The position numbers were made by a program, and so were the translations under genes. Of a stretch of 64,000 nt of DNA, positions 1 through 10,782 are shown piece by piece. Position 1 is the first letter of the stretch; the number at the start of each line of letters is the position of its first letter. The stretch lies in assembly GCA_034440635.1 (NCBI GenBank), contig JAOTON010002268.1, positions 434,001 to 498,000 of the forward strand. The letters run 5' to 3'. The DNA comes from Lepas anatifera. Its lineage: Eukaryota; Arthropoda; Thecostraca; Lepadidae. Under the pieces are notes generated by a model. The model was not told the DNA's origin and searched no databases. It saw only the letters and a list, made by a program, of their open reading frames with translations.

Positions 1-65
1 CTGGTCTTACCGGAGACAAGTGACGAGAGATCACGTCTGCACCTGGTCTTACCGGAGACAAGTGA
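1..65 (-). repeat. 42-bp tandem repeat duplicating the exon's splice donor
   Basis: The 23-bp string at 1-23 recurs exactly at 43-65, a period of 42. It includes the last 13 exon bases and the donor GTAAGACCAG, so two identical donors lie 42 nt apart (after 53 and after 11 on the minus strand). The intervening 42 nt are open in the transporter frame and would add 14 residues ending SSLVS, repeating the exon's own last five residues. Which donor is used cannot be told from sequence. Confidence 0.8.
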
Positions 66-326
66 TGAGATGATGAGTGGCAGGATAAGCATCTTGAGGC
101 TCCTGAGCAGCAGCTCACCAGGAAACCCCACTAAAAGCACGACTTCTTTGGTGTAGGTGGTCTGCCGGGCTGCCAGGCCCACGGCCGAGCCCAGGAACAC
201 ACCGGAAACAGTCAATACCAGCAGCAAGTTCTCTCTGATCCACTTGCGGAACGCACTAGGTGGTGGAGGCTGCGAACTGAGTCGGATCGTCTCGCAGTCG
301 TTCTTCTGCGGCTCCGACTTCTCCAT
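53..326 (-). CDS. SLC1-family amino acid transporter, first coding exon (partial)
   Basis: The SLC1 family comprises sodium-coupled glutamate (EAAT) and neutral amino acid (ASCT) transporters of the plasma membrane. The minus strand reads 91 codons from an ATG at 326: a polar N-terminus rich in Ser and Pro, RKWIRENLLLVLTV opening TM1 (about residues 28-53), then the family signature FPGELLLRSLKMLILPL at residues 68-84 in TM2, ending IISSLVS. The exon is bounded by a pyrimidine-rich acceptor (TTGCTTTCAG, exon start 335) and a donor GTAAGA after base 53, giving a phase-1 intron. The ATG lies 9 nt inside the exon, so a separate 5' UTR exon should lie at higher coordinates, possibly beyond the window. 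Downstream exons are off the left edge. Family identity is secure; EAAT versus ASCT cannot be decided from this exon. Confidence 0.9.
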
Positions 327-426
327 GTTTCCAGGCTGAAAGCAATAGGGTGAAGTTAGTCAGAACAATGAAGCTCGCAGACAAATAAGGGACCATGAGA
401 TTTGGCGAGATTTTGATGACATCGCT

Positions 427-427
<1 letters not shown>

Positions 428-474
<47 letters not shown>
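428..474. repeat. (GA)n microsatellite
   Basis: Uninterrupted GA dinucleotides for about 47 bp, just 5' of the transporter exon in its upstream intron. Confidence 0.95.
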
Positions 475-477
<3 letters not shown>

Positions 478-499
478 TATATTTTTAATCAAGCAAAAC

Positions 500-580
500 C
501 TGACACACACCCCACGGGGAGGGGGGGCGAAATTTGCACCTTCCCCCGTCCTGGTTTTCCCCAGATCATGCAACAGAGTG
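500..580 (+). mobile_element. Family E terminal fragment
   Basis: Resembles the left end of the E element at 33,994: an ACACRCACCCC start, a GGGG-CGAAATT block, then TGGTTTTCCCCAGAT. Only the terminus is recognisable and the TTAA is not preserved. Confidence 0.45.
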
Positions 581-689
581 TCCCACCATACCCATGGAGC
601 TGATCCCCTTTGGGCAACGGGGCGTTCTGGGCACCCTTTAGATATGATAACTCTTCGGAACAGGCGCCTTAATTTTATTTTAGGATATT

Positions 690-3635
690 AATAATTTTAT
701 TTTAGGGTGTGAACCTTGCAGAGGCACTTTTCCTCGGGGTCGGGGTCAGAGGCACGCTTTCTCGGGGTCATCGCTGCTTCTGCGGTCATCGGTGCTTTCA
801 TCATTGGTTGCCGGCTTAGTGGTAGCCGAAGACTCCCATCCGAATTTTTCGCCCCTCTCCAGACTACGGTGCCCTTATAACCAAATCGCGCCCGCTACTT
901 ACTGGTAATATTCTTAAAACATACACCCCCTAAAAAGCGTCAAAAATCACATACGGACGTCGCCCCTCAGAATGTAAGAAATGCGCCCCACAGGTGGTGT
1001 AGGTCAGCCCCTCTCCCCCTTAAAAATCCCAGATTCGTCACTAATATATGTATTTATGCATACATACATACATTAGGCAAACATTTCATGCCTTAGAATA
1101 TTTACATTTTGAGAATATTCATTTTTCAATTATGCATTCTGGCTGAAGAAAGACTTCCGGCTTTTAGAATCCGTCAATTCTTTTTAGATAGTACACAAAT
1201 CTATGCAGAATTATCGCAAAATCTACGCGAATTATTCTTATTCCTGCCCAAGGTATACCCGAACCCAAGGTACCCCGGATTAGCGTTATTCCTGCCTATT
1301 CTTATCTCTTTCGCTCTCTTGCATCCTGTTGCTTGAAAAATATCTGACACATTACCCCGATGTTTTTTGTAAATAAAAGAACAGGAAAGTTAACACAATG
1401 GTCGTGGGTTTATTGGACCAAAGATGCTATCTGGATTTGGTTATGCTCTTTTAATATAAAACTAACGATTCCTGGGCCGGCTATCACTGAGTACTCGTCC
1501 TTTAGGGGAAAATGTGTGTATTGCGCCCCCTAACTAATTGCGCCCCCTTATAACAGAGAAAGGTAGTACTGACAGTTTGTTTTGGTCAGCTTAATCCAGT
1601 TCTCACCTTCAATCAATACATTTTCCCAACGTTTCAATGAATTCCTACATAAGAATGTATTTTAATCAGCTAGCAAATAAATTCTGTACTTCCGTAAATC
1701 TGCACGGGTTTATGAGTCCGAAAAATAAGAATGCGTCTGTCACATTCCAAAATCGATAGTTTTAATTTCAAAGTCAGGTATTCATTGAATATTCTGAAAG
1801 CAACAATTATAAATTTCCCTTGGTGGTAAATTTTTAAGGCAGACACCTCTGATTTAAATGTAAAAAAGTAATTGCGCCCTGGTCAAATGCGTCCTATCCA
1901 AATGTATGTTGAAAAATCAAATCTAAAGCCTTTCCGTATGAGTGTGATTTTATTATTACAAGCCATTGTGAATGCAAGAATACCACATTAAAATGACTTC
2001 CAGGCCCTCCAGATGAAAAGCTTGGGAGGTAGCCGAGCCCCATTTGCTCCTTTGCTAATGCTTATTTCTGCCGTGCTATGGACTTAATATGGTATGAGGG
2101 AAGGGAGCAATTAAATCTAAATGTGCCCTCACCCGGGTGCAATTTCCCTCACACTTTGGCAAATGCGCCCTTTGCATAGTTTCACTCAAATTGGAATTCA
2201 CTTTTAGAACACACTATTTTCAGGCCAGGAACTGTTTTCTCAACAAAAAATGATAAAATTTTTGTAATTTAATCCACAGTACCGAGATTGAATAGGAGAC
2301 ATTCGTCTAGCAAGTGATTTCCCTTAGGGAGGTGCAATACACATACCTTCTCCTACAGCTTAAATAATTCAGGAAAGGTCTTTTCTCTCTCGCATGGCTG
2401 GCGTGGCACCACGGGTATTACCCGCGGCAGAATTGGAATGTTGTAAAGTTATCAGCTCAACTTTTAATTGAATCCACTAGTCGTATCTGGACTCTAATTT
2501 GCAAAAAAATGTTGAAGTGATCAGAGGGAATTGGGGAGGACTAATCCCAATTGAGGGGATTGGGACCAAAAATTGTCACTAATTTTCAAGCAAAAATGCT
2601 GAAGTGATCAGTGATTATTTTTGGTCCCAATCACCTCAGGTTTTAGATTACTGGGAACCGGGAGCTCAAACCAGACTGTTGTTTTAATCCACTAGTCCTC
2701 TTAAATCACCAAAAAATAGTTATTGTGTAATTTTCTAAAACCTGTAGTGGCCCTCTAACCAGGCTTACTGTCCCACAAATGAGGCGATGGTGCTAGAGAA
2801 CGAAAATATACTGGCCTTTAAAGTTTTAATATTTTCCCCCGTGCTTCCAAAAGAGTAACCGTTTCACTATTTAGTCCGCAGCGCAGGTTTAAGATAATAG
2901 GCTCTAACGAATAAATCATTCCAGCATCAATATTGGCGTTTAACATTTACCGCACTGCACAAGACCTCTCGTTGACCATCTCATGAATAAAGATCAGCAA
3001 TTACATAATACTGGTTTCACATAATGCCATAGATTTGAGATTTCATGGCAAGTCTGAAGCTTTTTGACGTCCCAAAATAGCACGGAGCCTTTCTCAGCCA
3101 GCTTGGCTCAGAATTACGTGTGTGCAGTTGGTCTGACGTAATTAACCAGACTGGGGCAGGCGACCTCGAAATCAGGTGGCAGCAGATAAGGCAGACAGGC
3201 CTTTGTTTCGGTTATTAATCACAGCTCGGGGGCCAGGCAAATACGAGGACGTTATTCTTCACAGCCAACTCAATCTCACAGACCTCATCAGGCAAAGATA
3301 CGGACAGTTTGCATACGGTCAAACTAGGGATGAAATGCTTCATACGAAAAGACCAAGAAACTAACATGGGGTGTAACATAGCTAATCGCTAACATGCTAA
3401 CTAGCGGACTAAGGAAAAATGTACGACTTAGCGATTTGCGAAGTGTCAAATCACAACTCTGCTAAACACTTTTTGTGAGAGAAAACGCCGTCACCTTCGT
3501 CCCGCTGGCCCGGTATAGCGCCGATGCCATGAGCCTGGCCGAGGAAGAGGAGGTCCCAAGGCTCGATTATTTATCGAAGGCTATCACTGGCTGTCGGGTA
3601 GCTCCTATCTAAGCTTTGTTCATCAACACCCATAC
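690..3635. other. Unassigned intronic/flanking DNA with recurring GCGCCC motifs
   Basis: No gene is supported. Between about 880 and 2,175 the string TGCGCCC or CGCGCCC recurs at least six times, usually after an AT-rich word (near 884, 981, 1,523, 1,543, 1,870 and 2,162). This suggests a decayed element with repeated subterminal motifs. The remainder is AT-rich with no recognisable structure except the inverted repeat at 2,553-2,637. Confidence 0.4.
2553..2637. repeat. Inverted repeat (hairpin), about 28-bp arms
   Basis: The arm at 2,553-2,580 (centre GATTGGGACCAAAAAT) pairs with 2,610-2,637 at about 24 of 28 positions across a 29-bp loop. It may be a remnant of a foldback element. Confidence 0.7.
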
Positions 3636-3830
3636 AGGGGGATTGCTGGCTTAGTGGATAACCTAAAAGCTCTTAAGCCACCGGTCCCGGGTTCAAGTCA
3701 CGGCGGAGCCTCTGAACAAGTTGATTTGATCCCCAAGATCCCTACCAACAGGGTGAGAGTTGGCCATGCCGAATAACCTTGGCAGTTGGTGTGTCCTTAA
3801 ACCTCAACAGTTATTAATATTAACACACAT
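3636..3830 (+). mobile_element. tRNA-derived SINE
   Basis: The head is tRNA-like, with A-box TGGCTTAGTGGATAA and B-box GGGTTCAAGTCACGG (pol III internal promoter). A body follows with CTGAACAAG, CCAACAGGG and GGCAGTTGGTGTGTC. The same body, opposite strand, lies at 57,860-58,015, so this is a dispersed SINE family. The 3' end is approximate. Confidence 0.75.
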
Positions 3831-4079
3831 ACAGCTTGCAATTAATCACATGGGACGGTTGTTGTAAACTTGATTAGCAAGCACACATTTCAGGTTAGTG
3901 CTAGTGGGTCAGCAAACCCAAAATCGGCGTATTAGCGATAAGTGTAATACAAATGATGATGATGATGATTCTGACGATGAGAATATTTATTGGTGCGCAT
4001 ACAACACATAGCGTTCAGTGTGAGATCGGCACAGTAGTCTGCAAGAGGCTAAAGCCCTGGCACGGCCATTCCATGACAC

Positions 4080-4270
4080 TTAACCCGCGCCCCACCGGGG
4101 GTCCGGCGCCACCTTCGGCCCACCGGGGGGCATCGATGGGCCCCCTAACTCCAAACATATTGGGGGTTAGCGCAAATCTTCGAAATGCATTACAAAGCTC
4201 GCATGAATTCAGTGAGAAATTACTTCACATTTTTAAGCGCTCAGGTGAATGGTTTGACCTCCTGAGGTCC
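4080..4270 (+). mobile_element. Family A element copy 1, 5' part
   Basis: Begins TTAACCCGCGCCCCACCGGG and follows the A consensus to the first TGACCT/AGGTCA pair, where it is interrupted. The element resumes in phase at about 5,222, so 4,080-6,065 is one A copy split by about 0.95 kb of other sequence. Confidence 0.8.
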
Positions 4271-4824
4271 AGTTTTTTTCTAGAAAAGGTCCGCCATCCA
4301 TTTAAACGGGTAGCCAGGCGTGCCCCCTCCGCGATCCCAACGACAACAGTACCCTTACGTTAACACCACCAGAACATAAAATATTACAAGTCGCGGCACG
4401 CCCTGCTAGGAAAAAGAAAGTAACTTAAAGAAAGCATAATAAATATCATACTATTAGTAAAAACTGCCAGTAGTAGCTCCCTGTAAATATACAGGGAGCA
4501 GGAATACAGGTCTATTTAGGTTAAATGCACAATAATTTACCTCATTACCGGTTAGATTGTTAGTCTTTTTCCAAACGGGACTACCCAAAACTGGAGATTC
4601 GTGTTAGCCCCTCCGAGATTCTGGCGAAAAAGATAGAGGCCTAGTAACATTCGCCAGAGAACTCGGAAGACAGAAAGCAAATTAGGGCAGACATGCAGGC
4701 ATAGGCAAGCAAGCAAGCAAGCAGGCAAATTAGCAAGCAAGCGCAGCAGGGAGTCAGACACACGCACGCACGCACGCACGCACGCACGCAGGCACGCACG
4801 CACGCACGCACGAACGCACGCACG

Positions 4825-4877
<53 letters not shown>

Positions 4878-5221
4878 CCGAATCCACGCACGCACGCCTG
4901 CCTACACATCCACACACACACACCCACACACACCGAGTACCGCAGTCACCCACCCACGCACGGCAGACATCCACCTTCCCACCCACAAGTACTCCCTCTC
5001 GCCCACCTACAAGCACACTATCCCACTCACATACACGCACGCCCACACCCACACACATTGTGCTCCGGTGCATCATCACCACCATCAGCGCCGGTCATCG
5101 AGGCTCATTATTAAGAATTCTATAATTGCAAAAGAATACTTCTCTGATATATTTTTTAAGCACATGTTTGTTTGGAGGAACTTCCGTTATACATTTAAAG
5201 GTTGGACATATAGTTTTGTTC
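4271..5221. other. Foreign segment splitting family A copy 1, microsatellite-rich
   Basis: Neither end shows an inverted repeat I can recognise. It holds CAAG repeats (about 4,707-4,745), a CACG tetranucleotide array (about 4,762-4,829), (CA)n (about 4,830-4,876), and further CACA/CCCA-rich sequence to about 5,055. The open reading frames across it are low-complexity translations of these arrays, not genes. Confidence 0.6.
4762..4876. repeat. (CACG)n then (CA)n compound microsatellite
   Basis: Tetranucleotide CACG/GCAC units with occasional variants pass directly into about 47 bp of pure CA. Confidence 0.95.
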
Positions 5222-6065
5222 CAAATTTAGTTAGGTCAAGATAGGCTATTTTCACTCGAATATGCAATGGTTAAGCAAACTGGACATAACTCTTATGCCA
5301 TTAGAGCTATTGAGCTCTGGTAAAGTACATTCGATAGAACAATGTCAGACCTTTTTCCGCTATGAGGACAGTAATGACCTCCCGCCAGTGGTTTGAACTT
5401 CAGAGGTCACCCCGTGACCTACTATGAGCTGAGGTCACGAAAGGTCAGAAAGTAGCTTTACTGTATATCAAATGAAAGCCAGTGACAAGACACACACAAT
5501 GATGTTTGATTCAGCGCTCTAGCTTAATTAGGTCAAAAGGTATGGTCAAAGTTCTGTTTTTGATCCCTGGTGACCTTGGATGACCTCGGAGAGATCAAAG
5601 GGCAAACTTTTCCCCTGGGATCCGAAAAGGGTGTCCAAGAACGCTTTTCTGAGCAAGCCGAGCATTTGAAATCGTTTTTGTGACTTTTAGATCATAAGAC
5701 AGCTTTTCCCCATGCTTTTTCAATGGGAGAGGTCACTTGGTGACCTGACCTCAGGTCACGAAATCGGAAAATCCTGGAGATACATCTTGTAGACCCTGGA
5801 GGGGTCATGAAGTGTAGGAAGTTTCAAATCGATCGACTTCGAACTGTAGCTCTTATAGAGGTCAAAAGTTGAAGTGAGGTGACCTTGGTTGACCTCGCAG
5901 GTGACCTGACCTTGGGTTACCCGGGGTAATAAATTTCAGGGATGGTAGCACAATGATGGGGTGAGAGATAGAGCCCTCAACTGCGGTGCTGCGCCTCGTC
6001 GTTTTTCTGCTATCCAGAAAACCGTAGGGCGGGCCATTGATGCTCGCCCTCGGGGCGAGGGTTAA
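5222..6065 (+). mobile_element. Family A element copy 1, 3' part
   Basis: Matches the A consensus from the second AGGTCA cluster to the terminal GGGGCGAGGG followed by TTAA at 6,062-6,065. Many AGGTCA/TGACCT hexamers are present. Near the right end the cloverleaf-like palindrome is degraded compared with copies at 8,300 and 43,180. Confidence 0.85.
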
Positions 6066-6976
6066 AACAGAATTCACACCAAAGTAAACATGTATACTCA
6101 TAAAAAATTATATCCCACTATCACGCGCATATATGGCTGGTTAGTTTGGCTTTAGGGAGCATCAATCTGTCAAGGTTATGTAGCACCCATCCAGCTATAT
6201 GGGCACACGTATGTGGTGAGCAGACGTACACACATTCAGTTAACGTGATCCGATTAGACTGGTCGCCGCTGATGGTGAAAGCCAGCCGGGTGGTCAATAT
6301 AACCAGTAAATTTAGCGGATTAGCGATTTCCGGATTGGCGAAAAATGGTGGGTATCCAGGTCTGGTGGCTATTTGGCTCCAACCGGTGTATCCCTAAATA
6401 GTTTGCATCTTCTGTCATACATAAGACATCGGTATTGCTGATTCAGTCCAATTGCTTTGATATGGGCAATCTGTCACAGCATTCACGCACTTTATACTGA
6501 GTTCTGCTTTTGCGCAACCGTTGCCAAGACGTCGATCCAACCACTCCAACCAGCATGTAGGAGTGGGGAGGTGGTAACTTAGTGTGAATGCCTCCTCCGC
6601 CGATTCCCTTTCATTGAGCTGGAACGCAGCCAACCGCCATGTTAGAACCATCCCATTGTCATTGCCTTCCTACCAAATGGTTCCCTCGCTGAAATCAGCA
6701 TAGAAAGGCCATCGTTTAGGCTCAGCGCAACAAGGCCTATTTGGCAGACTTTGTGGGTGGCTGGTACCTCACGATAAGTGTACTAAATTATTAGCAATTA
6801 AAACCTTCAAAGCCCAAAGCCCATCAGGCACAACGTTTTCTACGCGGGGAAACTTTGGAGTATATTAGTATCTAAAACATAATGTGTGTCTCACTTTTAT
6901 CATGGGTTCTGAACTGAGATAGAAGTTTTGTAGAGCGTATCGTGAAACGACCATTGGCATATTTTATTTCACTTAA
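6066..6976. other. Unassigned non-coding DNA
   Basis: I see no gene, repeat family or structure I can name. Short open frames here lack any recognisable domain. Confidence 0.5.
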
Positions 6977-7231
6977 GGCTCTCTGCATACGCGTCGGAAA
7001 AGGGGGGGGCCAGGGGGGCCTGGCCCCCCACTTTTGGCCAAAAATTTCCTGATCTCAGTCAAAATGAGAGACAACCGGACATTCTTATATCCAGCCGCTG
7101 CGGAATGCAGCGAGGAGCCCAAATTCGAACAGTTTTTGGTCCTGATGTTGAAAGTTTTTTGTCAGCATCAGGTTGAAGTTTGGCTGGCCCCCCACTTTTT
7201 TGCCGGTGGCGACACTTATGGCTCTCTGCAT
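6977..7231 (+). mobile_element. Family H MITE copy 1 with direct repeats
   Basis: GGCTCTCTGCAT occurs at 6,977-6,988 and 7,220-7,231, flanking a 231-bp body with GGGGGGCC/GGCCCCCC terminal tracts and the related ends ACGCGTC and GACACTTAT. The body recurs at about 20,600-20,830. The direct repeats look like a target duplication of up to 12 bp; the superfamily is not assigned. Confidence 0.65.
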
Positions 7232-7321
7232 TAAATTTTCGTACGCTTTAACACGCGCAATGGAAAGGAATCTGGCGTCAACGTGCAATGGAAGGGGCCC
7301 TAAAGTTTCCCCCTCTGAGAT

Positions 7322-8356
7322 TTAACCCGCGCCCCACCGGGGGTCCGGCGCCACCTTCGCCCCACCGGGGGGGCCATCGATGGCCCCCCTCTAACTCCAA
7401 AAATATGGGCGTTAGCGCAAATCTGCAAAGTGCAATAGAAAGCTCGCGTGAATTCAGTAAGAAATTACTTCGCATGTTTTAGTGCTCAGGTCAATGGTTT
7501 GACCTCCAGAGGTCAAATTAGGTCAAGATCAGCTATTTTCACTCAAATATGCAATGATTAAGCAAACTGGGCATAACTCTTATGTCATTAGAGCTATTGA
7601 GGCCTGGTAAAGTACATTTGATAGCAAATTGCCAGTACTTTTTCCGCTATGTGGAACGTAAAGACCTCCCGCCAGTGGTTTGACCGCCAGAGGTCACCTC
7701 GTGACCTAATATGACCTGAGGTCACGAAAGGTCAAAAAGTGACCTTGCCGTATATCAAATGAAAGCCAGTGACAAGACAAACACGATGATGTTTGTTTCA
7801 CCGCTCTAGCTCAATTAGGTCAAAAGTTATTGTCAAAATACTGTTTTTGACCTCTGGTGACCTTGGATGACCTTGGAAAAGTCAAAGGGAAAATATGACC
7901 CCTGGGATCCGTGAAAGGGTGTCCAAAAACGTTGTTCTGAGCAGTCTGAGTATTTGCAATCATTTTTGTGGGTTTTATATCATGAAATAGCTTTTCCCCA
8001 TGCTTTTCCAATGGGAGAGGTCGCCTCGTGACCTGACCTCAGGGCACGAAATCGAAAAATCCCGGATATACACCTTGTAGACCCTGGACGGGTCATGAAG
8101 CGTAGGAAGTTTCAAATCGATCGACTTTGAAATGTAGCTCTTACAGAGCTCTAAAGGTGAAGTGAGGTGACCTTGGTTGACCTCGTCTGGTGACCTGACC
8201 TTGGGTGACCCGGGGTAAAAAATTTCAGGGATGATGGGAAAATGATGCAGTGAGAGGTAGAGCTCTTAACCGCGGTGCTGCGCCTCGTCGTTTTTCTGCT
8301 ATCCCGGAAAAACCTTAGGGGGGCCATCGATGGCCCCCCGGTGGGGCGAGGGTTAA
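7322..8356 (+). mobile_element. Family A element copy 2 (full length, TTAA-flanked)
   Basis: A 1,035-bp element bounded by TTAA at 7,322-7,325 and 8,353-8,356, with ends CCCGCGCCCCACCGGG and CCCGGTGGGGCGAGGG as imperfect inverted repeats. Each end carries a GGGGCCATCGATGGCCCC palindrome. The interior has about 20 perfect AGGTCA/TGACCT hexamers by eye. No transposase frame is present, so it is non-autonomous. TTAA duplications and CCC/GGG termini fit the piggyBac superfamily; that assignment is inferred. Confidence 0.9.
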
Positions 8357-8467
8357 AAAACAAGAGGGTTTTAAAATGCATATTTGGAAGTATGTGGAGG
8401 TGATGGTGATTTATATTATAGTAGAGCTTCATTGACTTAGGTCAATATCTTCAATGCAAACGAGGGC

Positions 8468-9327
8468 TTAACACGCACATTGATGGGGTGCGGGTAGCCG
8501 CTCCCTTGGGTTTTTTGGAGATATAATAAAAACAGCGGCGCGTAGCGCTGCCATACTTCCTCAAGGTATCAATATACCTTTTCTCGGATAATTTCTATAA
8601 CTTTAGCTAAGATTTTAAGGCTGCACCTTTTTAGGTCAGGTCACGAGTGCAAGTCCAGTGACCTCACCTAAAAAAGGTTAAGAAGGCATAAGTCAGAACA
8701 GGGCGAATCTACCCGATTGAAACGCATATCACACAATGGTCCCTCCGAGGTCTAAAAAATGCTCCGGTACTTTTTATATTGATGACCCAAGGTCAGATAC
8801 GAAATATGACCTCTCCCTTGGAAATACACGGGGAAAATTGTTTGAATCAAATAACTTAGTAGTGGATGGTGGTGGATCATTTCTATTAACGGGAATAGGT
8901 TTGCCTCATCCTTGCAGTTCTAATGATATGCATTTTGAACTAATTTGACCTTGACCTGACCTCAGATCAGGTCAAGTCCTAGATTTGACCTGGTTTGACA
9001 TAGCAAGGTCATACTATATATCATTTGGTTTTGCTTGCTGCGAGGATTCCAATGGTCTAGATTATTTTGCTCTATTTTTAGTAGTTCAGATGTAATGGCT
9101 GAAACCTTCATTAACATGCTATCCCTATGGTGGCATGTCTTGACCTATAATGACGTTAAATGTGACCTGACAAAAATTATTAAGATGTTTTTAGACTAGC
9201 CGACCTAACACCGTGTGCCGTTTTTTTGCTTTCTAGCATGGTTCTCGAGATCTTAGGGGGGGCAGGTATCTGCCAATGGCATGCCCGTCAAAGCGAAGGT
9301 GGCTCGACCCCGTCGATACACGTGTTA
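8468..9327 (-). mobile_element. Family B element copy 1
   Basis: Runs from TTAA at 8,468-8,471 with terminus CACGCACATTGATGGGG to GACACGTGTTAT-type sequence at 9,327, the reverse complement of the start with a decayed TTAA. It contains the B landmarks: a GCGGCGCGTAGCGCTGCC hairpin, an AGGTCAGGTCA cluster and a terminal GAGATCTTAGGGGG. It is inserted in F copy 1. Confidence 0.85.
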
Positions 9328-9770
9328 TAGGTCAAATCTGGGTCGTGCTGGAAACAAGCTGGAAAATGCCATAATTATGCGGAAAAAGTCAAAAATACAC
9401 AAACAGTGGCCTATGGTCAAGTTTTCTAAGTCCTCTAAACATTTGAGGTCAATGTCATTCAAGGTCACCGAACTATGACTTAGCAATGTACCAAGTAGAG
9501 ACGTTATTACGTAACCACTCGGTTTAAAATGCAGGCGTAATGGTGGGATTGCGCCTATTCTTTAATAATAATAATTTGATACCATCACACGATTGCGATG
9601 GTATCAAATTATAGATCTGACTTGGAAAGCCAGATTCTTTTGTGGACTTTCGAAATGGTATGCGCAACAGTAATAGTAGTTTATGTAATAAAAAATAGCA
9701 GCGTAGTGGAAAGTAGACTCGAAAGAATTCAAAAATTCAAAAACACTACCGATACCGATAGTTTGTTGGC

Positions 9771-10782
9771 TTAACACCCGCCCCGGTGGGCCTCCAAGCC
9801 ACATTCGCCCTGGTGGGAAGGGGGCTTTTCAAACACCCCCTCGATCTCGATTACTATGAGGAATAGTGAAAAAATGCAAACGCTGGTGAAAAACTCATAC
9901 AATACATGAAGAAACTCAATTAGTCACTTTTTGGCTGAGGTCAATATTGAGATCATGACAGGTCAAATAAATAAGGTGGCAGTTCCGATCAGATTCGGGG
10001 CTCTAGCGTCTGAAGTTACGTTAGAGCAAAATTGTAGGTACCATTTGCCTCCTCTCATTATGACAAATCGAATGGTACATTATATGACTATACCACGTCA
10101 AAACATAAGAAATTCCGTGACCTAAGCTCAGGTCAAGGTCACAATATGGCTTGGTACAGTCAATATGCATATCAATCAACTTGAAATAATAATCAAAACG
10201 TAACGGTATCAAAATGAAAGCTTGATCAACATTTATTGCAAAGTTATTGACCCAAGTCTGAAAGCCTGCTTAAGTAGTCTCACATTACCTCTCAGATGTC
10301 ACAGGTCCAAACTTGCAGCGTAAGCCTGGAAAGGGGCCTCGGATGCTACGATTTGGAGAATGAGAAAGCATTATAAGCTGTTCCGTTATAAATATAACGA
10401 TTTGTTGGCCAATTCCCATTTTCTATGCATTTCCAATGAAGATGTAATAATCAGTACCTGACCCTAGGTCATCAATAAAAATCACTGGATATATCTTGGA
10501 TTAATTTGTGGGTCCATTATGTGATATGAGTTTCAACTGAATAGATTATCTCTGTTCTTACTTAGGATATCATAAACATTTTTTGGACGTGAGGTCACTT
10601 GACCTGCACTGGTGACTTGACTTGAGATAACCCAACCTTAAATTTTGGGAACAGTTGCAGAATTAATCAAGGATAAGGTGTGCCAATTACGGTGGAGCTT
10701 CACGTCGCCGTTTTTGGGTGCCGCCGGAAAAAAACCAGCGAGGGTGTTCAAACACCTCCCCCCACAACGGAGCGATGGTTAA
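9771..10782 (+). mobile_element. Family G element copy 1 (TTAA-flanked)
   Basis: A 1,012-bp element bounded by TTAA at 9,771-9,774 and 10,779-10,782, with ends CACCCGCCCCGGTGGG and a diverged CGGAGCGATGG. Both ends carry a short TTCAAACACC palindrome region. The interior shares the TGACCTGCACTGGTGACTTGA block with B and has fewer AGGTCA hexamers. A second copy is split at 31,335-32,770. Confidence 0.75.

Larger units (their letters stand above)
7248..9640 (+). mobile_element. Family F element copy 1, containing A and B insertions
   Basis: Starts TTAACACGCGCAATGG with the F landmark GTCCTAAAG-like GGCCCTAAAG. It is interrupted by an A element (7,322-8,356) and a B element (8,468-9,327). F sequence resumes precisely after each: AACAAGAGGG after A, and GGTCAAATCTGGGTCGTGC after B, both matching the F copy at 15,612. 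The right end decays near 9,640 after the block CTGACTTGGAAAGCC. Confidence 0.8.

Noticed and set aside
3953..4363. 136-residue frame starting Met-Met-Met-Met-Met
   Set aside because: Covers an ATG repeat and the start of an A element; not a gene.
4552..5085. 177-residue minus-strand frame rich in Cys-Val
   Set aside because: Translation of CA/CACG microsatellites; no domain.
7820..8011. Recurrent small frame MxKHGEKLxxDIKxTKxI in A elements
   Set aside because: Conserved only because the A element DNA is conserved; it is broken differently in copies 5 and 6 and matches no transposase motif.
8736..8948. Recurrent small frames containing YIDDxRSxTxxDLSxGNT (8,736; 16,582; 35,276)
   Set aside because: The peptide repeats because it lies in B elements at the AGGTCA-containing region; the frame is short, on both B orientations, and lacks coding signs.
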